Origin: Salipaludibacillus neizhouensis
GTDB taxonomy: Bacteria > Bacillota > Bacilli > Bacillales > Salisediminibacteriaceae
Direction of reading: 5' to 3'
Assembly: GCF_002886185.1 (NCBI RefSeq)
Contig: NZ_KZ614147.1
Span: 841,187 to 905,186 of the forward strand
Length of the DNA: 64,000 bases
The notes beneath the pieces are model-generated. The model was not told the origin of the DNA. It saw only the letters and a program-made list of their open reading frames with translations, and made no database searches. A program made the translations under genes and the position numbers. Of this stretch, positions 1-8,664 are shown piece after piece (position 1 is the stretch's first letter; the number at the start of each line of letters is the position of its first letter).

Positions 1-2
1 AC

Positions 3-620
3 CTTTATCTAAGTGGTGGACAAATGGTTGTAGATGCATCATCTGATATTGAAAGCTTTGACGATTTAAGAGGTAAAAGTATTAATTTAGGGCCACCTGG
101 TTCCACTATTACAGATATGTCCATAATAATGTTGGAGGCACATGGGATTGATCATGAAGAAGATATTAACCCTTACTATTTAGATTTTGCTGAAGGTGGA
201 AGAATGCTTGGAGATGGTGACCTTGATGCTACATTCTATGTTTCGGGTATTCCAACAGCCGGAGTTATTGATTTATCATCAAGTTCGGAAATAAGAATGA
301 TTTCTCTAGATGATTCAATAAGTGATGATATTATTGAACAATACCCTTATTATAATAAGTTAACTATACCGGCTGGAACTTATAGTGGTATTGACTATGA
401 TGTTGAAACATTGCAGTTATGGACATCATTAATGGTTAGTGAAGATATGTCAGATGATGTTGCTTATGAAATTGTTAGTACGTTACTTGAAAATCTTGAT
501 AAATTTAAAGAAGTCCATAATGTAGGTGAGGATTTCTCTTTGGAAAATGCAGTTGAATCGCCTATATCAATTCATCCAGGTGCTGAAAAGTATTATAAAG
601 AAAAAGGTGTACTAGAATAA
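3..620 (+). CDS. TRAP transporter solute-binding protein, TAXI family (5' end outside window)
   Basis: The frame is open from base 3 (LYLSGGQMVV...) to a TAA at 618-620, so the window cuts into the gene; the Met codon at 24 is internal. About 205 codons remain of a family usually near 330. The SFDDLRGKSINLGPPGS stretch and the DLDATFYVSGIPTAG stretch are typical of TAXI-type binding proteins, which capture an organic acid outside the membrane and pass it to a fused TRAP permease. Such a permease lies two genes downstream. The signal peptide or lipobox would be upstream of the window. The ligand cannot be read from the sequence. Confidence 0.85.
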   Translation, partial: LYLSGGQMVVDASSDIESFDDLRGKSINLGPPGSTITDMSIIMLEAHGIDHEEDINPYYLDFAEGGRMLGDGDLDATFYVSGIPTAGVIDLSSSSEIRMISLDDSISDDIIEQYPYYNKLTIPAGTYSGIDYDVETLQLWTSLMVSEDMSDDVAYEIVSTLLENLDKFKEVHNVGEDFSLENAVESPISIHPGAEKYYKEKGVLE

Positions 621-692
621 TAATGCCTTGGATGGACGTCAAACACTTTATTATAAATGAATAGATTATAATCAGTAAATGGAGGAATTAGC

Positions 693-1571
693 ATGAAAAT
701 AGGGTTTATTGGCTTCGGGGAAGCGGCCTATCATATAACTAGGGGTCTCCTGACCGAAGGAATCAAAGATATTCGTGCATTTGATATCAATGTAGACCAT
801 CCATCCTTGGGATTCGTTATTAAAAATAGAGTTGAAGAGTTGGGCATCACTTTAGACAAATCACTAGAGAACCTTATTAAAAATAGTGATGTGGTTATTT
901 GTGCAACAAGTGCTAAATACGCAATAAAAATAGCAAAAGAGGCTGCTGAATTTTTAACAAATAGTATGATTTATGTCGACATGAATGCAACGTCACCGAT
1001 GGTACAAAAAGAAATTGAAGAAATTACTCAGGATCGATGTAAATTTGTTGATGCTGCAGTTGTGGAATCTATCCCCACCTTTCAGCACAAGGTTCCTATT
1101 TTAGTAAGTGGAAGTGGAGCAGATGAATTTATCGAGATTAGTAAGAAATACGGGATGGATGTTTTAAAAATAAGTGACGAAGCTGGCAGTGCATCAGCAA
1201 TTAAAGTTGCTCGCAGCACATTTATGAAAGGGCTTACAACCCTATTGATCGAAAGTTTGGTAATTAGTAAAAAATATAACGTTGACAATTTTATCATGGA
1301 ATCTCTAAATAACACGCTAACAGGAAAGCATTTGACAATTACTGCAAAAAATTTGTTGACTAGAACTGCTTTACATGCGGAAAGAAGAGTGGCAGAAATG
1401 GATGATGTCATCAAAACTTTGGAAGAATCCGATGTAAATGCTTTAATGTCACATGCTACGAAAGCAAAACTGAGTTACATTGCAGAAATGAAATTAAATG
1501 AACACTTTAATTTTGAAGAGCCTAAAGATTACGGGGACGTAGTAGAAGCGATCATTAAATTAGATAAGTAA
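693..1571 (+). CDS. NAD(P)-dependent dehydrogenase, 6-phosphogluconate/3-hydroxyisobutyrate dehydrogenase-like with DUF1932
   Basis: The 292-residue protein opens with a Rossmann dinucleotide loop, GFIGFGEAA (residues 4-12), followed by the SDVVICATS strand (about 64-72) typical of beta-hydroxyacid dehydrogenases. The second half matches the helical DUF1932 C-terminal domain. The start ATG has a good Shine-Dalgarno (GGAGGA) 7 bases upstream. It lies between the TAXI binding protein and the TRAP permease (21 bases before the latter), so it probably acts first on the imported compound, oxidising or reducing a hydroxy acid. The substrate is unknown and a role in the pentose phosphate pathway is unlikely given the context. 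Confidence 0.8.
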   Translation: MKIGFIGFGEAAYHITRGLLTEGIKDIRAFDINVDHPSLGFVIKNRVEELGITLDKSLENLIKNSDVVICATSAKYAIKIAKEAAEFLTNSMIYVDMNATSPMVQKEIEEITQDRCKFVDAAVVESIPTFQHKVPILVSGSGADEFIEISKKYGMDVLKISDEAGSASAIKVARSTFMKGLTTLLIESLVISKKYNVDNFIMESLNNTLTGKHLTITAKNLLTRTALHAERRVAEMDDVIKTLEESDVNALMSHATKAKLSYIAEMKLNEHFNFEEPKDYGDVVEAIIKLDK

Positions 1572-1592
1572 CAACAGAAAGGGGGAAGGAAT

Positions 1593-3488
1593 ATGGAGAA
1601 AAGCACAGACTTAAAGGGTAATACATTTTTCACAGTAGAAAGGTGTATTTTATTTCTAGCAATTTCATTGGCTATATTTCATTTATATACGGCATCCTTT
1701 GGTATTTTACCTGGGTACTTTCAATCAGCCGTGCACTGGGCGTTAGTTGCAAGTGTTATATTCTTAGTTAAACCATTAAAATTCAGGTATTCAAAATATA
1801 TTGACGTTTCTTTAATTTTGATTAGTTGGTATATTTCATACTATTTAATTACTGTTCAAAAAGAACTAGTTATGAGAGCGGGGGCCTATACTGATTTAGA
1901 GGTACTGTTAGGAATTTTGGCAATTCTTATCGGACTTGAAGCGGGGCGAAGAACAGTTGGACTTATTCTCCCTTTATTCTGTCTAGCTTTTCTTCTGTAT
2001 GCTTTGTTTGGAAGTTACTTTCCTGGGATGTTACAAACAGCAAATTTCTCTATGACTAGAATCGCACCATACTTGTATACCGGAAGTGACGGATTATATG
2101 GCCAAATCATTCTAGTGTCAGCACAGTTTATCTTTTTATTCTTGCTGTTTGGTGCAGTTTTGAAATTAACAGGTGCCGGGACTTTCTTTGTTGATTTGGC
2201 TTATTCAGTTGCAGGTAAAGTTTCAGGTGGACCGGCTCAAGCAGCTATTCTTTCTAGTATGTTGATGGGAACAGTAAATGGAAGCGGTGCCGCAAATGTT
2301 GTGACCACAGGAACATTTACGATTCCGCTAATGAAAAAAGTAGGATTTAAACCCAAATTTGCAGGTGCAGTTGAAGCAGTTGCATCAAATGGGGGGCAAA
2401 TTATGCCTCCTGTTATGGGCGCTGTTGCATTTTTAATGGCTGAAATTACAGGAATGCCATATACCGATATTCTAAAAGCTGCATTAATTCCTGCTATCCT
2501 GTATTTTGTTACACTTTCGAGTTGTGTTTACTTAATTGCAAAGAAGAACAATTTCAAGGGATTACAGAAAAGTGAATTACCTAGTTTTAGAAAAACATTA
2601 TTTGCGGGCTGGTTATATTTGCTACCTTTATTTATCCTAGTTATTTTATTAGTACAAGGATTTAGTCCACAAAGATCGGCTTTCTTCTCTATTATCTTGG
2701 CTTTCATCATTGGCTTCATTAAAGACCGTAAAAATATGAAGCTACCGAATATCATCTCTGCATTGCGAGATGCGGCTACTGGTATTATGCCTATTGCTGC
2801 CGCGTGTTTACTAGCTGGAGTTATTATGGGTGTTATTCAATTAACAGGATTAGGTATTAAAATCAGTGGAATTTTAGAAGCAGTAGCTGGAGGAAACTTA
2901 CTATATGCATTAGTGTTAACGATGCTTACAAGTATCATATTAGGTATGGGATTACCTACTTCAGCAGCGTATTTAATTCTTGCTGTATTGGTTGCTCCGG
3001 CACTTGTGAACATGGGTATTCCACTAATAGCGGCTCACTTGTTCATTCTATATTTTGGGGCTCTTTCGACCATCACGCCACCAGTTGCCTTGTCGGTATT
3101 TGGAGCAGCAGGAATAGCGGGCTCCAATGTTTGGGAGACGGGAATTGAATCCGTGAAACTTGCCTCTGCTGGGTTTATTATTCCGTTTATCTTTGCTTAT
3201 AATGATGTGTTATTGTTAAATGGATCTTTAAGTGAAGTAAGCTTCTCTGTAGCTACAGCATTAATAGGATGCTTAAGTTTATCTGTTGCTGTCACAGGTT
3301 GGTGCATTAAAACAATTGGTTTTGTTAGAAGAGTGCTTTTCCTAGTTGGAGCAATCTTTCTAATTATTCCTTCACCGTTTTATTGGAGCTTAATTGGATT
3401 TGTTATGGTATCGATGATCATAGCAACCATAATTTTAAGTACTAATAAAAGTAATTCATACCCACTTTCTAAAGCTGAAAGTGTTTGA
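1593..3488 (+). CDS. TRAP transporter fused permease (DctQ-DctM, TAXI type)
   Basis: A 631-residue, very hydrophobic protein with many membrane spans. The N-terminal third carries the small-subunit-like spans. The central part contains the DctM-type conserved region, with GTVNGSGAANVVTTG (near residues 227-241) and NGGQIMPPVMGAVAF (near 266-280), and a second GMGLPTSAAYL copy near 450. This is the usual form of the 4TM/12TM fused permease that partners TAXI binding proteins and uses an ion gradient to import organic acids. The start follows AAAGGGGGAAGG. It closes the partial operon that begins upstream of the window. Confidence 0.92.
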   Translation: MEKSTDLKGNTFFTVERCILFLAISLAIFHLYTASFGILPGYFQSAVHWALVASVIFLVKPLKFRYSKYIDVSLILISWYISYYLITVQKELVMRAGAYTDLEVLLGILAILIGLEAGRRTVGLILPLFCLAFLLYALFGSYFPGMLQTANFSMTRIAPYLYTGSDGLYGQIILVSAQFIFLFLLFGAVLKLTGAGTFFVDLAYSVAGKVSGGPAQAAILSSMLMGTVNGSGAANVVTTGTFTIPLMKKVGFKPKFAGAVEAVASNGGQIMPPVMGAVAFLMAEITGMPYTDILKAALIPAILYFVTLSSCVYLIAKKNNFKGLQKSELPSFRKTLFAGWLYLLPLFILVILLVQGFSPQRSAFFSIILAFIIGFIKDRKNMKLPNIISALRDAATGIMPIAAACLLAGVIMGVIQLTGLGIKISGILEAVAGGNLLYALVLTMLTSIILGMGLPTSAAYLILAVLVAPALVNMGIPLIAAHLFILYFGALSTITPPVALSVFGAAGIAGSNVWETGIESVKLASAGFIIPFIFAYNDVLLLNGSLSEVSFSVATALIGCLSLSVAVTGWCIKTIGFVRRVLFLVGAIFLIIPSPFYWSLIGFVMVSMIIATIILSTNKSNSYPLSKAESV

Positions 3489-3495
3489 CCGATCG

Positions 3496-3525
3496 GAAGC
3501 ATAGGGACGGTTCTCTGCTTCATTT
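3496..3525 (+). repeat. Dispersed repeat, element A
   Basis: Copy of the 30-bp element with outer arms GAAGCA / TGCTTC around a GGGACGGTTCTC core, 8 bases after the TRAP permease stop codon. No hairpin B follows here; the next bases have diverged. See the repeat copies at 7067, 10245, 11986, 25045 and 60637. Confidence 0.8.
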
Positions 3526-3593
3526 ACAAGGTTTATCAAAGTGCCGTCCTGGCGGAATGATGTGATAGCTGCTCAATACTTTGATCTATAGGA

Positions 3594-3625
3594 TGTTGAG
3601 TGATTTGTTAACAAATCACTCAACA
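3594..3625. terminator. Perfect 32-bp palindrome after the TRAP operon
   Basis: TGTTGAGTGATTTGTT is followed directly by its exact reverse complement, giving a 16-bp stem with no loop bases of its own. A second hairpin follows at 3639-3671. Position after a convergent-free operon end suggests termination, but no T-run follows, so a protein-binding site is the alternative. Confidence 0.5.
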
Positions 3626-3638
3626 TAATAAACAATGA

Positions 3639-3671
3639 AAGAGACTTTTGATTCGTTTTCCAAAGTCTCTT
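3639..3671 (+). terminator. Stem-loop, probable terminator
   Basis: AAGAGACTTT at 3639-3648 pairs with AAAGTCTCTT at 3662-3671 across a 13-base loop. It is followed by an AT-rich stretch without a clean T-run, so termination efficiency is uncertain. Confidence 0.45.
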
Positions 3672-3983
3672 ACTATATTTAATGTAGTCATTCTATCATT
3701 TCAGGCAAACAGGGCACCAAGTCCTAGGAGATAGAATTTGCTCCTAGTCCCTTTGTTTCAGAGGTTACTTTATATTATTCTGAATATTATAAAAATACAG
3801 ATAATAGTTAAAAAAGTGCTATTAATACCACTCTTTTTCTACTAACTAACGTGCTACACTAATCTTTGAAAGCGTTTCCTTTTTAATGTGAGAGGGGATG
3901 ATCTATTAGAAAAACTTATGCCGCTGTGTTTCCAGAACTCGAAAAGGTATTTAGTTGATTAAAATACTGAGGAGGTATGTATC
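3672..3983. other. Non-coding leader region before the esterase pair
   Basis: No coding potential seen. It holds a small hairpin (CTAGGAG at 3724-3730 with CTCCTAG at 3741-3747), AT-rich DNA and the cre-like box at 3867. The esterase promoter should lie here but I could not assign clear -35 and -10 boxes. Confidence 0.4.
3867..3880 (+). promoter_or_regulatory. cre-like CcpA site upstream of the esterase genes
   Basis: TGAAAGCGTTTCCT agrees with the Bacillus cre consensus TGWAANCGNTNWCA except near its last bases. It lies about 100 bases before the first esterase start, a position compatible with carbon catabolite control of both esterases. Assignment is by consensus only. Confidence 0.5.
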
Positions 3984-5300
3984 GTGCAAAAAAATGTTAC
4001 ATTTTTTATGCCATTTCTTTTAGTTGTTGCTTTCATGTTTTCTTTTAGTTTGAGTGTAACTGCAAGTGGAGTCTCAGAAAAAACTCCAACTTATCGTACA
4101 GTGATAGAAATTGAAGACTGGGGTGCAGTGGTTACAAAAGTAATCGTAGATTTAGGTAAACCTATTCCTGCAGGTTCTGTGACTGAAGATACTTTTAAAG
4201 TACATGTATCAAGAAGTGATGAGCGAATGGATAATCCTTTGATAGAAGAAGGTTATCGTAACGTTACAGAAGCATATGTTGCTGACAAAGATGGAAACCC
4301 TATTGATAAAGGAAGGAACAAATATGCGGTACTAGAATTAGAGATTGCCCCTACCGATTCATTAGGATCAGCACTGAATTATTATAACCGATTCAACGAT
4401 TGGGTGGATTATGAATATACGATTACACAAAAGGAAGACATCGTTGTAAATCCCGGAAAAAAGGGGACTCTCCAAAAACTAGTTATTGACAAGTTCACAG
4501 GAGAGACAAGAGAGCTTGTTGATGATTTCTCAACGGGCGAGGCAACTTACGGTGATATAACGTTACCATATGCAGACTTTACTCCAGCAAAAGATAAGAA
4601 GAAAAATCCGTTAATTATTTGGTTGCATGGAGGTGGTGAAGGTGGTACAGATCCAACAATTCCACTTTCCGCAAATAAAGCAGCCGCTTTTGCATCAGAT
4701 TCCGTTCAAGATATTTATGGAGGAGCTTATGTATTAGCACCTCAATCTAATACTAGATGGATGGATGGTGAAACTTACTATAAAGATGGAACTTCTATCT
4801 ATGAGGAAGCAGTGTTCTCTTTAATTCAAGACCATGTAGCGAACAATCCGGATATTGATCCAAATAGGATCTATATTGGTGGAGCTTCAAACGGTGGATA
4901 TCTTACTATGTTGATGATCCGTGATTATCCTGAATACTTTGCTGCTGCATTCCCGGTTTGTGAAGGTTTATTCGATTATCTTATTACAGACCAAGATATT
5001 CAACATATGATTCAAACTCCAACTTGGTTTGTTCACGCTAAAAATGATCCTACTTTACCACCACAAGATTACTCTCTATTAACCTATGATCGTATGATTG
5101 AAGCTGGTGCAGACAACGTTCATTTCTCATTATTTGATGATGTACGTGATACATCAGGTTTATATACAAATGATGATGGAACACCATATCAGTATAATGG
5201 TCACTGGTCTTGGATCTATTTATATAATAATGAAGCTACTGCAACAGTTGACGGTGTTGAAGCAACTATCATGGAATGGATGGCTTCAAAATCAAAATAA
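3984..5300 (+). CDS. Secreted alpha/beta-hydrolase esterase with N-terminal beta domain
   Basis: GTG start after GAGGAGG (8-base spacing). A signal peptide covers about residues 1-27 (hydrophobic core FFMPFLLVVAFMFSFSLSV). Residues about 35-180 look like an all-beta domain, as found ahead of some carbohydrate esterases. The C-terminal half is a PHB-depolymerase or prolyl-oligopeptidase-like hydrolase: oxyanion HGGGEGG near 210-216, nucleophile Ser302 in GASNGG, Asp355 in AKNDPT and His407 in GHWSW. Spacing to the next esterase gene is 24 bases, so they are cotranscribed. A plausible role is removal of acyl or feruloyl groups from polysaccharides, but the substrate is inferred only. Confidence 0.8.
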   Translation: MQKNVTFFMPFLLVVAFMFSFSLSVTASGVSEKTPTYRTVIEIEDWGAVVTKVIVDLGKPIPAGSVTEDTFKVHVSRSDERMDNPLIEEGYRNVTEAYVADKDGNPIDKGRNKYAVLELEIAPTDSLGSALNYYNRFNDWVDYEYTITQKEDIVVNPGKKGTLQKLVIDKFTGETRELVDDFSTGEATYGDITLPYADFTPAKDKKKNPLIIWLHGGGEGGTDPTIPLSANKAAAFASDSVQDIYGGAYVLAPQSNTRWMDGETYYKDGTSIYEEAVFSLIQDHVANNPDIDPNRIYIGGASNGGYLTMLMIRDYPEYFAAAFPVCEGLFDYLITDQDIQHMIQTPTWFVHAKNDPTLPPQDYSLLTYDRMIEAGADNVHFSLFDDVRDTSGLYTNDDGTPYQYNGHWSWIYLYNNEATATVDGVEATIMEWMASKSK

Positions 5301-5324
5301 CTATTAAGATGAAGGAGGAAAAAA

Positions 5325-7052
5325 ATGAGGCTTAATAGAGTAGTAGGCATATGCGTAACCTGTATCCTAACCTTTTCGGTTATGCTGTCACCTTTTGAAG
5401 GAGCAGTAAAAGCTGAAAGTGGAGAACCTGTTGATATCGTCTCTGTGGAAGGTGGATTGGTAAAAGGGGTAGGCACTGATGTGGATGGTGTGCAGTTGTT
5501 TAAGGGAATCCCTTTTGCTGGTTCCACAGCAGGTGAGAATCGTTGGAAAGAGCCCCAACCAGTTGAACCTTGGGAGGGTGTAAAGTTGGCTGATACTTGG
5601 GGTGACCAATCTATGCAAGATGTGACTATCAACCCTGTCGGAACCTTCTGGGGCGATGAGTTTTATTTTGATGATTCCTTTTCACCCGATGCGAGTGAAA
5701 ATGGGTTGAATTTAAACGTGTACACTCCTGCAAACACCGTTAACGACAACCTTCCAGTACTTGTATGGATACACGGTGGGGGAAATGATCATGGACATGC
5801 TTCTGAAATGGAGTTTTATGCCTCAAAACTAGCTGAAAAAGAAGTTATCGTTGTTGAGGTACAATATCGATTGAGTATGTTCGGCTTCTTGGCACTATCA
5901 GAATTGTCAGAGGAAAGTGAACATGGCGTATCTGGTAACTATGCAATCCTAGACTTAGTAAAGTCTTTGAAATGGGTAAATCAACATATCGATGGCTTTG
6001 GAGGAAATCCTGAAGAAGTTACTATTGCGGGTCAATCTGCAGGCGCTAGAAACGTTACTCAACTTCTAAGAACACCTTTAGCTGAAGGATTGTTCAATAA
6101 GGCGATTATACAAAGCGGTACTCAAGGATTCATGCCTATTGGTTTTCCATCTTTGGCAGAGAAAGAGGCTGCCGATAAAGAGATGATTACAGAAGCTTTC
6201 GGTAAAGAAATGACATTGGAAGAATTAAGAGCTTTACCAGCTGAATATTTTATGAACACTAAAACCGCGGATGGCAGCGAAACGTTATTTAATGCATTAA
6301 ATACACGTGGAACTGTGCTGGATGGTTATGTATTTACAGAAGAATCCATTGACCTTATGAAAGATGGGGCTTTAGATGGCGTGGATATCATGATCGGAGG
6401 TACTTCCGATGAGAGAACATCACTGGTGAGTGGTCCATCTACTATGTCACTGGAAGATTTTGACCAAACAATGGGGGAAACCTACGGGAAAAGTTATGTG
6501 AAGTCATATAAACCATCAGATCCTGTAGAAGCTTATGACTTATTTTTACGCTCACAAAGCGATATGCGCTTCCAAAGATACATGGTTTCGACGTTATATG
6601 CTAAAGTTCATAATGAAGACACCAACATATATAATTATTACTTTAACCACGCACCACCAGGAAGAAATTCAGAATTCTATGGTTCCTACCATTCTTCTGA
6701 TTTATGGTATTTCTTTAATTCAATGAGAGATGTAGAAGGGCAGAGAGAATGGACACCTGCCGATTACACTATGGGAGACATTATGTCTTCTTACTATGCA
6801 AATTTTGTGAAAAATGGTAATCCAAACGGAGAAAGTCTTCCTAAGTGGGACGAAGTAGATTCGTCACCAAAAGGTTCATTTATTAGATTCTTTGATGGAA
6901 AAGCAGAATCTGTTACGGAGACACCTTATCCATTAAGAGATAATCTTAATCGAAAGCTGATCCTGGATGATGAAGGAATCAGTCCAGCAGATTTAAAAAA
7001 CAATCAAAATAATAGTTCCGGATCATTTTCACCAGCTAGATTTCAAAAATAA
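5325..7052 (+). CDS. Secreted type B carboxylesterase (para-nitrobenzyl esterase family)
   Basis: 575 residues with a signal peptide (about 1-30). The COesterase family signature is clear: LFKGIPFA near the start, VLVWIHGGGNDHG (oxyanion), nucleophile Ser238 in GQSAGA, a Glu in the GTSDERTS region and the catalytic His in YGSYHSSDLWYFF. The ATG follows GAAGGAGG. It is the second gene of the esterase pair and lies 14 bases before an A-B repeat copy, which may serve as the transcript end. Extracellular release of acyl groups is likely; the substrate is not known. Confidence 0.85.
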   Translation: MRLNRVVGICVTCILTFSVMLSPFEGAVKAESGEPVDIVSVEGGLVKGVGTDVDGVQLFKGIPFAGSTAGENRWKEPQPVEPWEGVKLADTWGDQSMQDVTINPVGTFWGDEFYFDDSFSPDASENGLNLNVYTPANTVNDNLPVLVWIHGGGNDHGHASEMEFYASKLAEKEVIVVEVQYRLSMFGFLALSELSEESEHGVSGNYAILDLVKSLKWVNQHIDGFGGNPEEVTIAGQSAGARNVTQLLRTPLAEGLFNKAIIQSGTQGFMPIGFPSLAEKEAADKEMITEAFGKEMTLEELRALPAEYFMNTKTADGSETLFNALNTRGTVLDGYVFTEESIDLMKDGALDGVDIMIGGTSDERTSLVSGPSTMSLEDFDQTMGETYGKSYVKSYKPSDPVEAYDLFLRSQSDMRFQRYMVSTLYAKVHNEDTNIYNYYFNHAPPGRNSEFYGSYHSSDLWYFFNSMRDVEGQREWTPADYTMGDIMSSYYANFVKNGNPNGESLPKWDEVDSSPKGSFIRFFDGKAESVTETPYPLRDNLNRKLILDDEGISPADLKNNQNNSSGSFSPARFQK

Positions 7053-7066
7053 ACGATAGAAGCATG

Positions 7067-7211
7067 GAAGCATAGGGACGGTTCTGTGCATCATTTACAC
7101 AGCTTAAGTAATGGCCGATAGCCGCTGTTTTTTTAAGCGGTTATCGGTGGAGTAATGGAATACGTAGCAACCTGGCCATGCGTGAAGAAGAACACTTCAC
7201 GCATGGCCAGG
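7067..7211 (+). repeat. Dispersed repeat, full A-B copy
   Basis: Element A at 7067-7096 (GAAGCATAGGGACGG...), a spacer with its own hairpin (CCGATAGCCGCT with AAGCGGTTATCGG, about 7115-7147) and hairpin B at 7171-7211 (stem CCTGGCCATGCGTGAAG / CTTCACGCATGGCCAGG) followed by TTTG. It lies 14 bases after the carboxylesterase stop. It closely resembles the copy at 60637-60782, including the shared GGAATACGTAGCAACCT before B. Confidence 0.85.
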
Positions 7212-7348
7212 TTTGTATTTGTTAGCATTTAGCCAGGTAACCACATCCTTAATTTGATATCTCGAATATTTAACCATTGTAAATCCAAAAATAACGAACC
7301 TTGAGTATGCTATACTTTTAGAAAAAGGTTTATAAGGGGGGAGTTCGC

Positions 7349-7801
7349 TTGAGTATTCGTTTTGAAGTGAAGAGAACCTTCAAGGTATCAAAAGAAAAGG
7401 CTTACACAGGGTTGCTTGATCTTGATTCCGCTAAGTACTGGATGCATGGCTTAGTAAGAATCGAGCGGTTGGGTGAGGGGTCGTTGCAGGTGGGAAGTCA
7501 GTGGATGGAAACAAGAAAAATGTTTGGAAAAGAGGCTTCTGAACATTTTGAAGTTGTGGAACTTCATGAACCAGATAAAATTGTCCTACGCTGCGATGGA
7601 ACAAAAGGAACAACGGGCAAAGGTGAATTTGTGTTTACATACATCATCGCATCGACAGGTGATCATTCGGAAGTTACTTTAGATGGTGAGATTAGGGGAC
7701 TCACGGGCTTAAAGAAATTATTTGGAAAAATGATGGTGGGGACTTTTAAAAAAGCTTGTGCAAAAGACTTGGATGCGTTAAAAAGCTATTTAGAGAAGTG
7801 A
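7349..7801 (+). CDS. SRPBCC (START/Bet v1-like) domain protein
   Basis: 150 residues from a TTG start behind AAGGGGGGAG. The whole protein is a single SRPBCC fold (strand pattern FEVKRTFKVSKEKAYTGLLD, then HFEVVELHEPDKIVLRCDG), as in polyketide-cyclase-like proteins that bind a hydrophobic ligand. Function unknown. A second, broken copy with nearly the same sequence lies at 60791-61290, where the promoter and start are inverted. Both copies follow an A-B repeat, so the gene seems to have moved with the repeat. Confidence 0.75.
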   Translation: MSIRFEVKRTFKVSKEKAYTGLLDLDSAKYWMHGLVRIERLGEGSLQVGSQWMETRKMFGKEASEHFEVVELHEPDKIVLRCDGTKGTTGKGEFVFTYIIASTGDHSEVTLDGEIRGLTGLKKLFGKMMVGTFKKACAKDLDALKSYLEK

Positions 7802-7876
7802 TTACTAGTTTGGGATTACAGATAAGGGTTAAACTGAACCTATTAGAAACAATGCGGTTGAAGGAGATTTGACCAA

Positions 7877-8530
7877 ATGACAATTATTGATAAATTAAAC
7901 CTGAGTAAATATAAAGATCTGACCGTGCTTCATCAACCAAGCGATTATGATTTGTTTAACGGATATAAGACAACACTATCTGGAGACCATGATGCTATTT
8001 TCATTTTTGTCGAAACGATGGATGAGATGGTGAATTATACTCATAAGGTTATCGATGAGGAACAATTACTTGAAAAAGGATACGTATTTTTTGCCTATCC
8101 GAAAAAAGGAAACAAACGGTATGATACGTTCATTCACAGAGATGATATTTTTCGGGCAATGAACGTAGGCGAAGGCGGATATGTGGAAAATAGCGATGTG
8201 AAGTTCTCGCGGATGGTGAGTATGGATGATGTCTTTACTGTCGTTGGATTGAAGCGTGAAAAGAAGAAAGTGAAAAAGACTTCCGCTGCAAGTCAGTGTG
8301 TAGCCGATTATGAGGATCATGTAAAAGATATAGAAAAACTATTAACCGATTATCCAAATGAACAAAAGTTTTATCAGGAACTAACACCAGGTTACCAAAG
8401 GGATTGGGCTCGTTATATATTTTCTGCTAAGCAACAAAAAACCCGAGATAAACGCCAAGCACAAATGGTAGATATCCTATCACAAGGATATAAATCAATA
8501 GATCTGTATCGTCAAAAAAAGGAAACATAG
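7877..8530 (+). CDS. YdeI/OmpD-associated-like protein
   Basis: 217 residues, ATG after GAAGGAG. Residues about 140-215 carry the YdeI C-terminal helical pattern (LTPGYQRDWARYIFSAKQQKTRDKRQAQMVDIL). The N-terminal part resembles DUF3052-like or YdeI-linked domains with HRDDIFRAMN. Family members are of unknown biochemical function. The last three codons, GAA ACA TAG, are supplied by repeat element A at 8521, so the repeat provides the stop codon and possibly replaced the original C-terminal end. Confidence 0.6.
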   Translation: MTIIDKLNLSKYKDLTVLHQPSDYDLFNGYKTTLSGDHDAIFIFVETMDEMVNYTHKVIDEEQLLEKGYVFFAYPKKGNKRYDTFIHRDDIFRAMNVGEGGYVENSDVKFSRMVSMDDVFTVVGLKREKKKVKKTSAASQCVADYEDHVKDIEKLLTDYPNEQKFYQELTPGYQRDWARYIFSAKQQKTRDKRQAQMVDILSQGYKSIDLYRQKKET

Positions 8531-8580
8531 GGACGGTTCTGTGCTTCATTTACACAGCTTGAGTAATGGTGATAGCCGCT
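8521..8580 (+). repeat. Dispersed repeat, element A plus start of spacer
   Basis: GGAAACATAGGGACGG opens inside the end of the preceding gene and gives it its stop codon. The spacer motif (CAGCTTGAGTAATGGTGATAGCCGCT... in shortened form) follows, then the copy is lost; no hairpin B is present. Confidence 0.75.
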
Positions 8581-8664
8581 GTTTTGAACGGGACTATTGA
8601 GTTAATGCAAGTGTTTAAAGAAAATATACTTAAGAGAATAGATAAAGAAAGGAGTGGATTTTTA

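Noticed and set aside
1082-1414. Minus-strand open frame of 110 codons inside the DUF1932 dehydrogenase gene
   Set aside because: It lies wholly within a well-supported gene, has no ribosome site and no recognisable motif.
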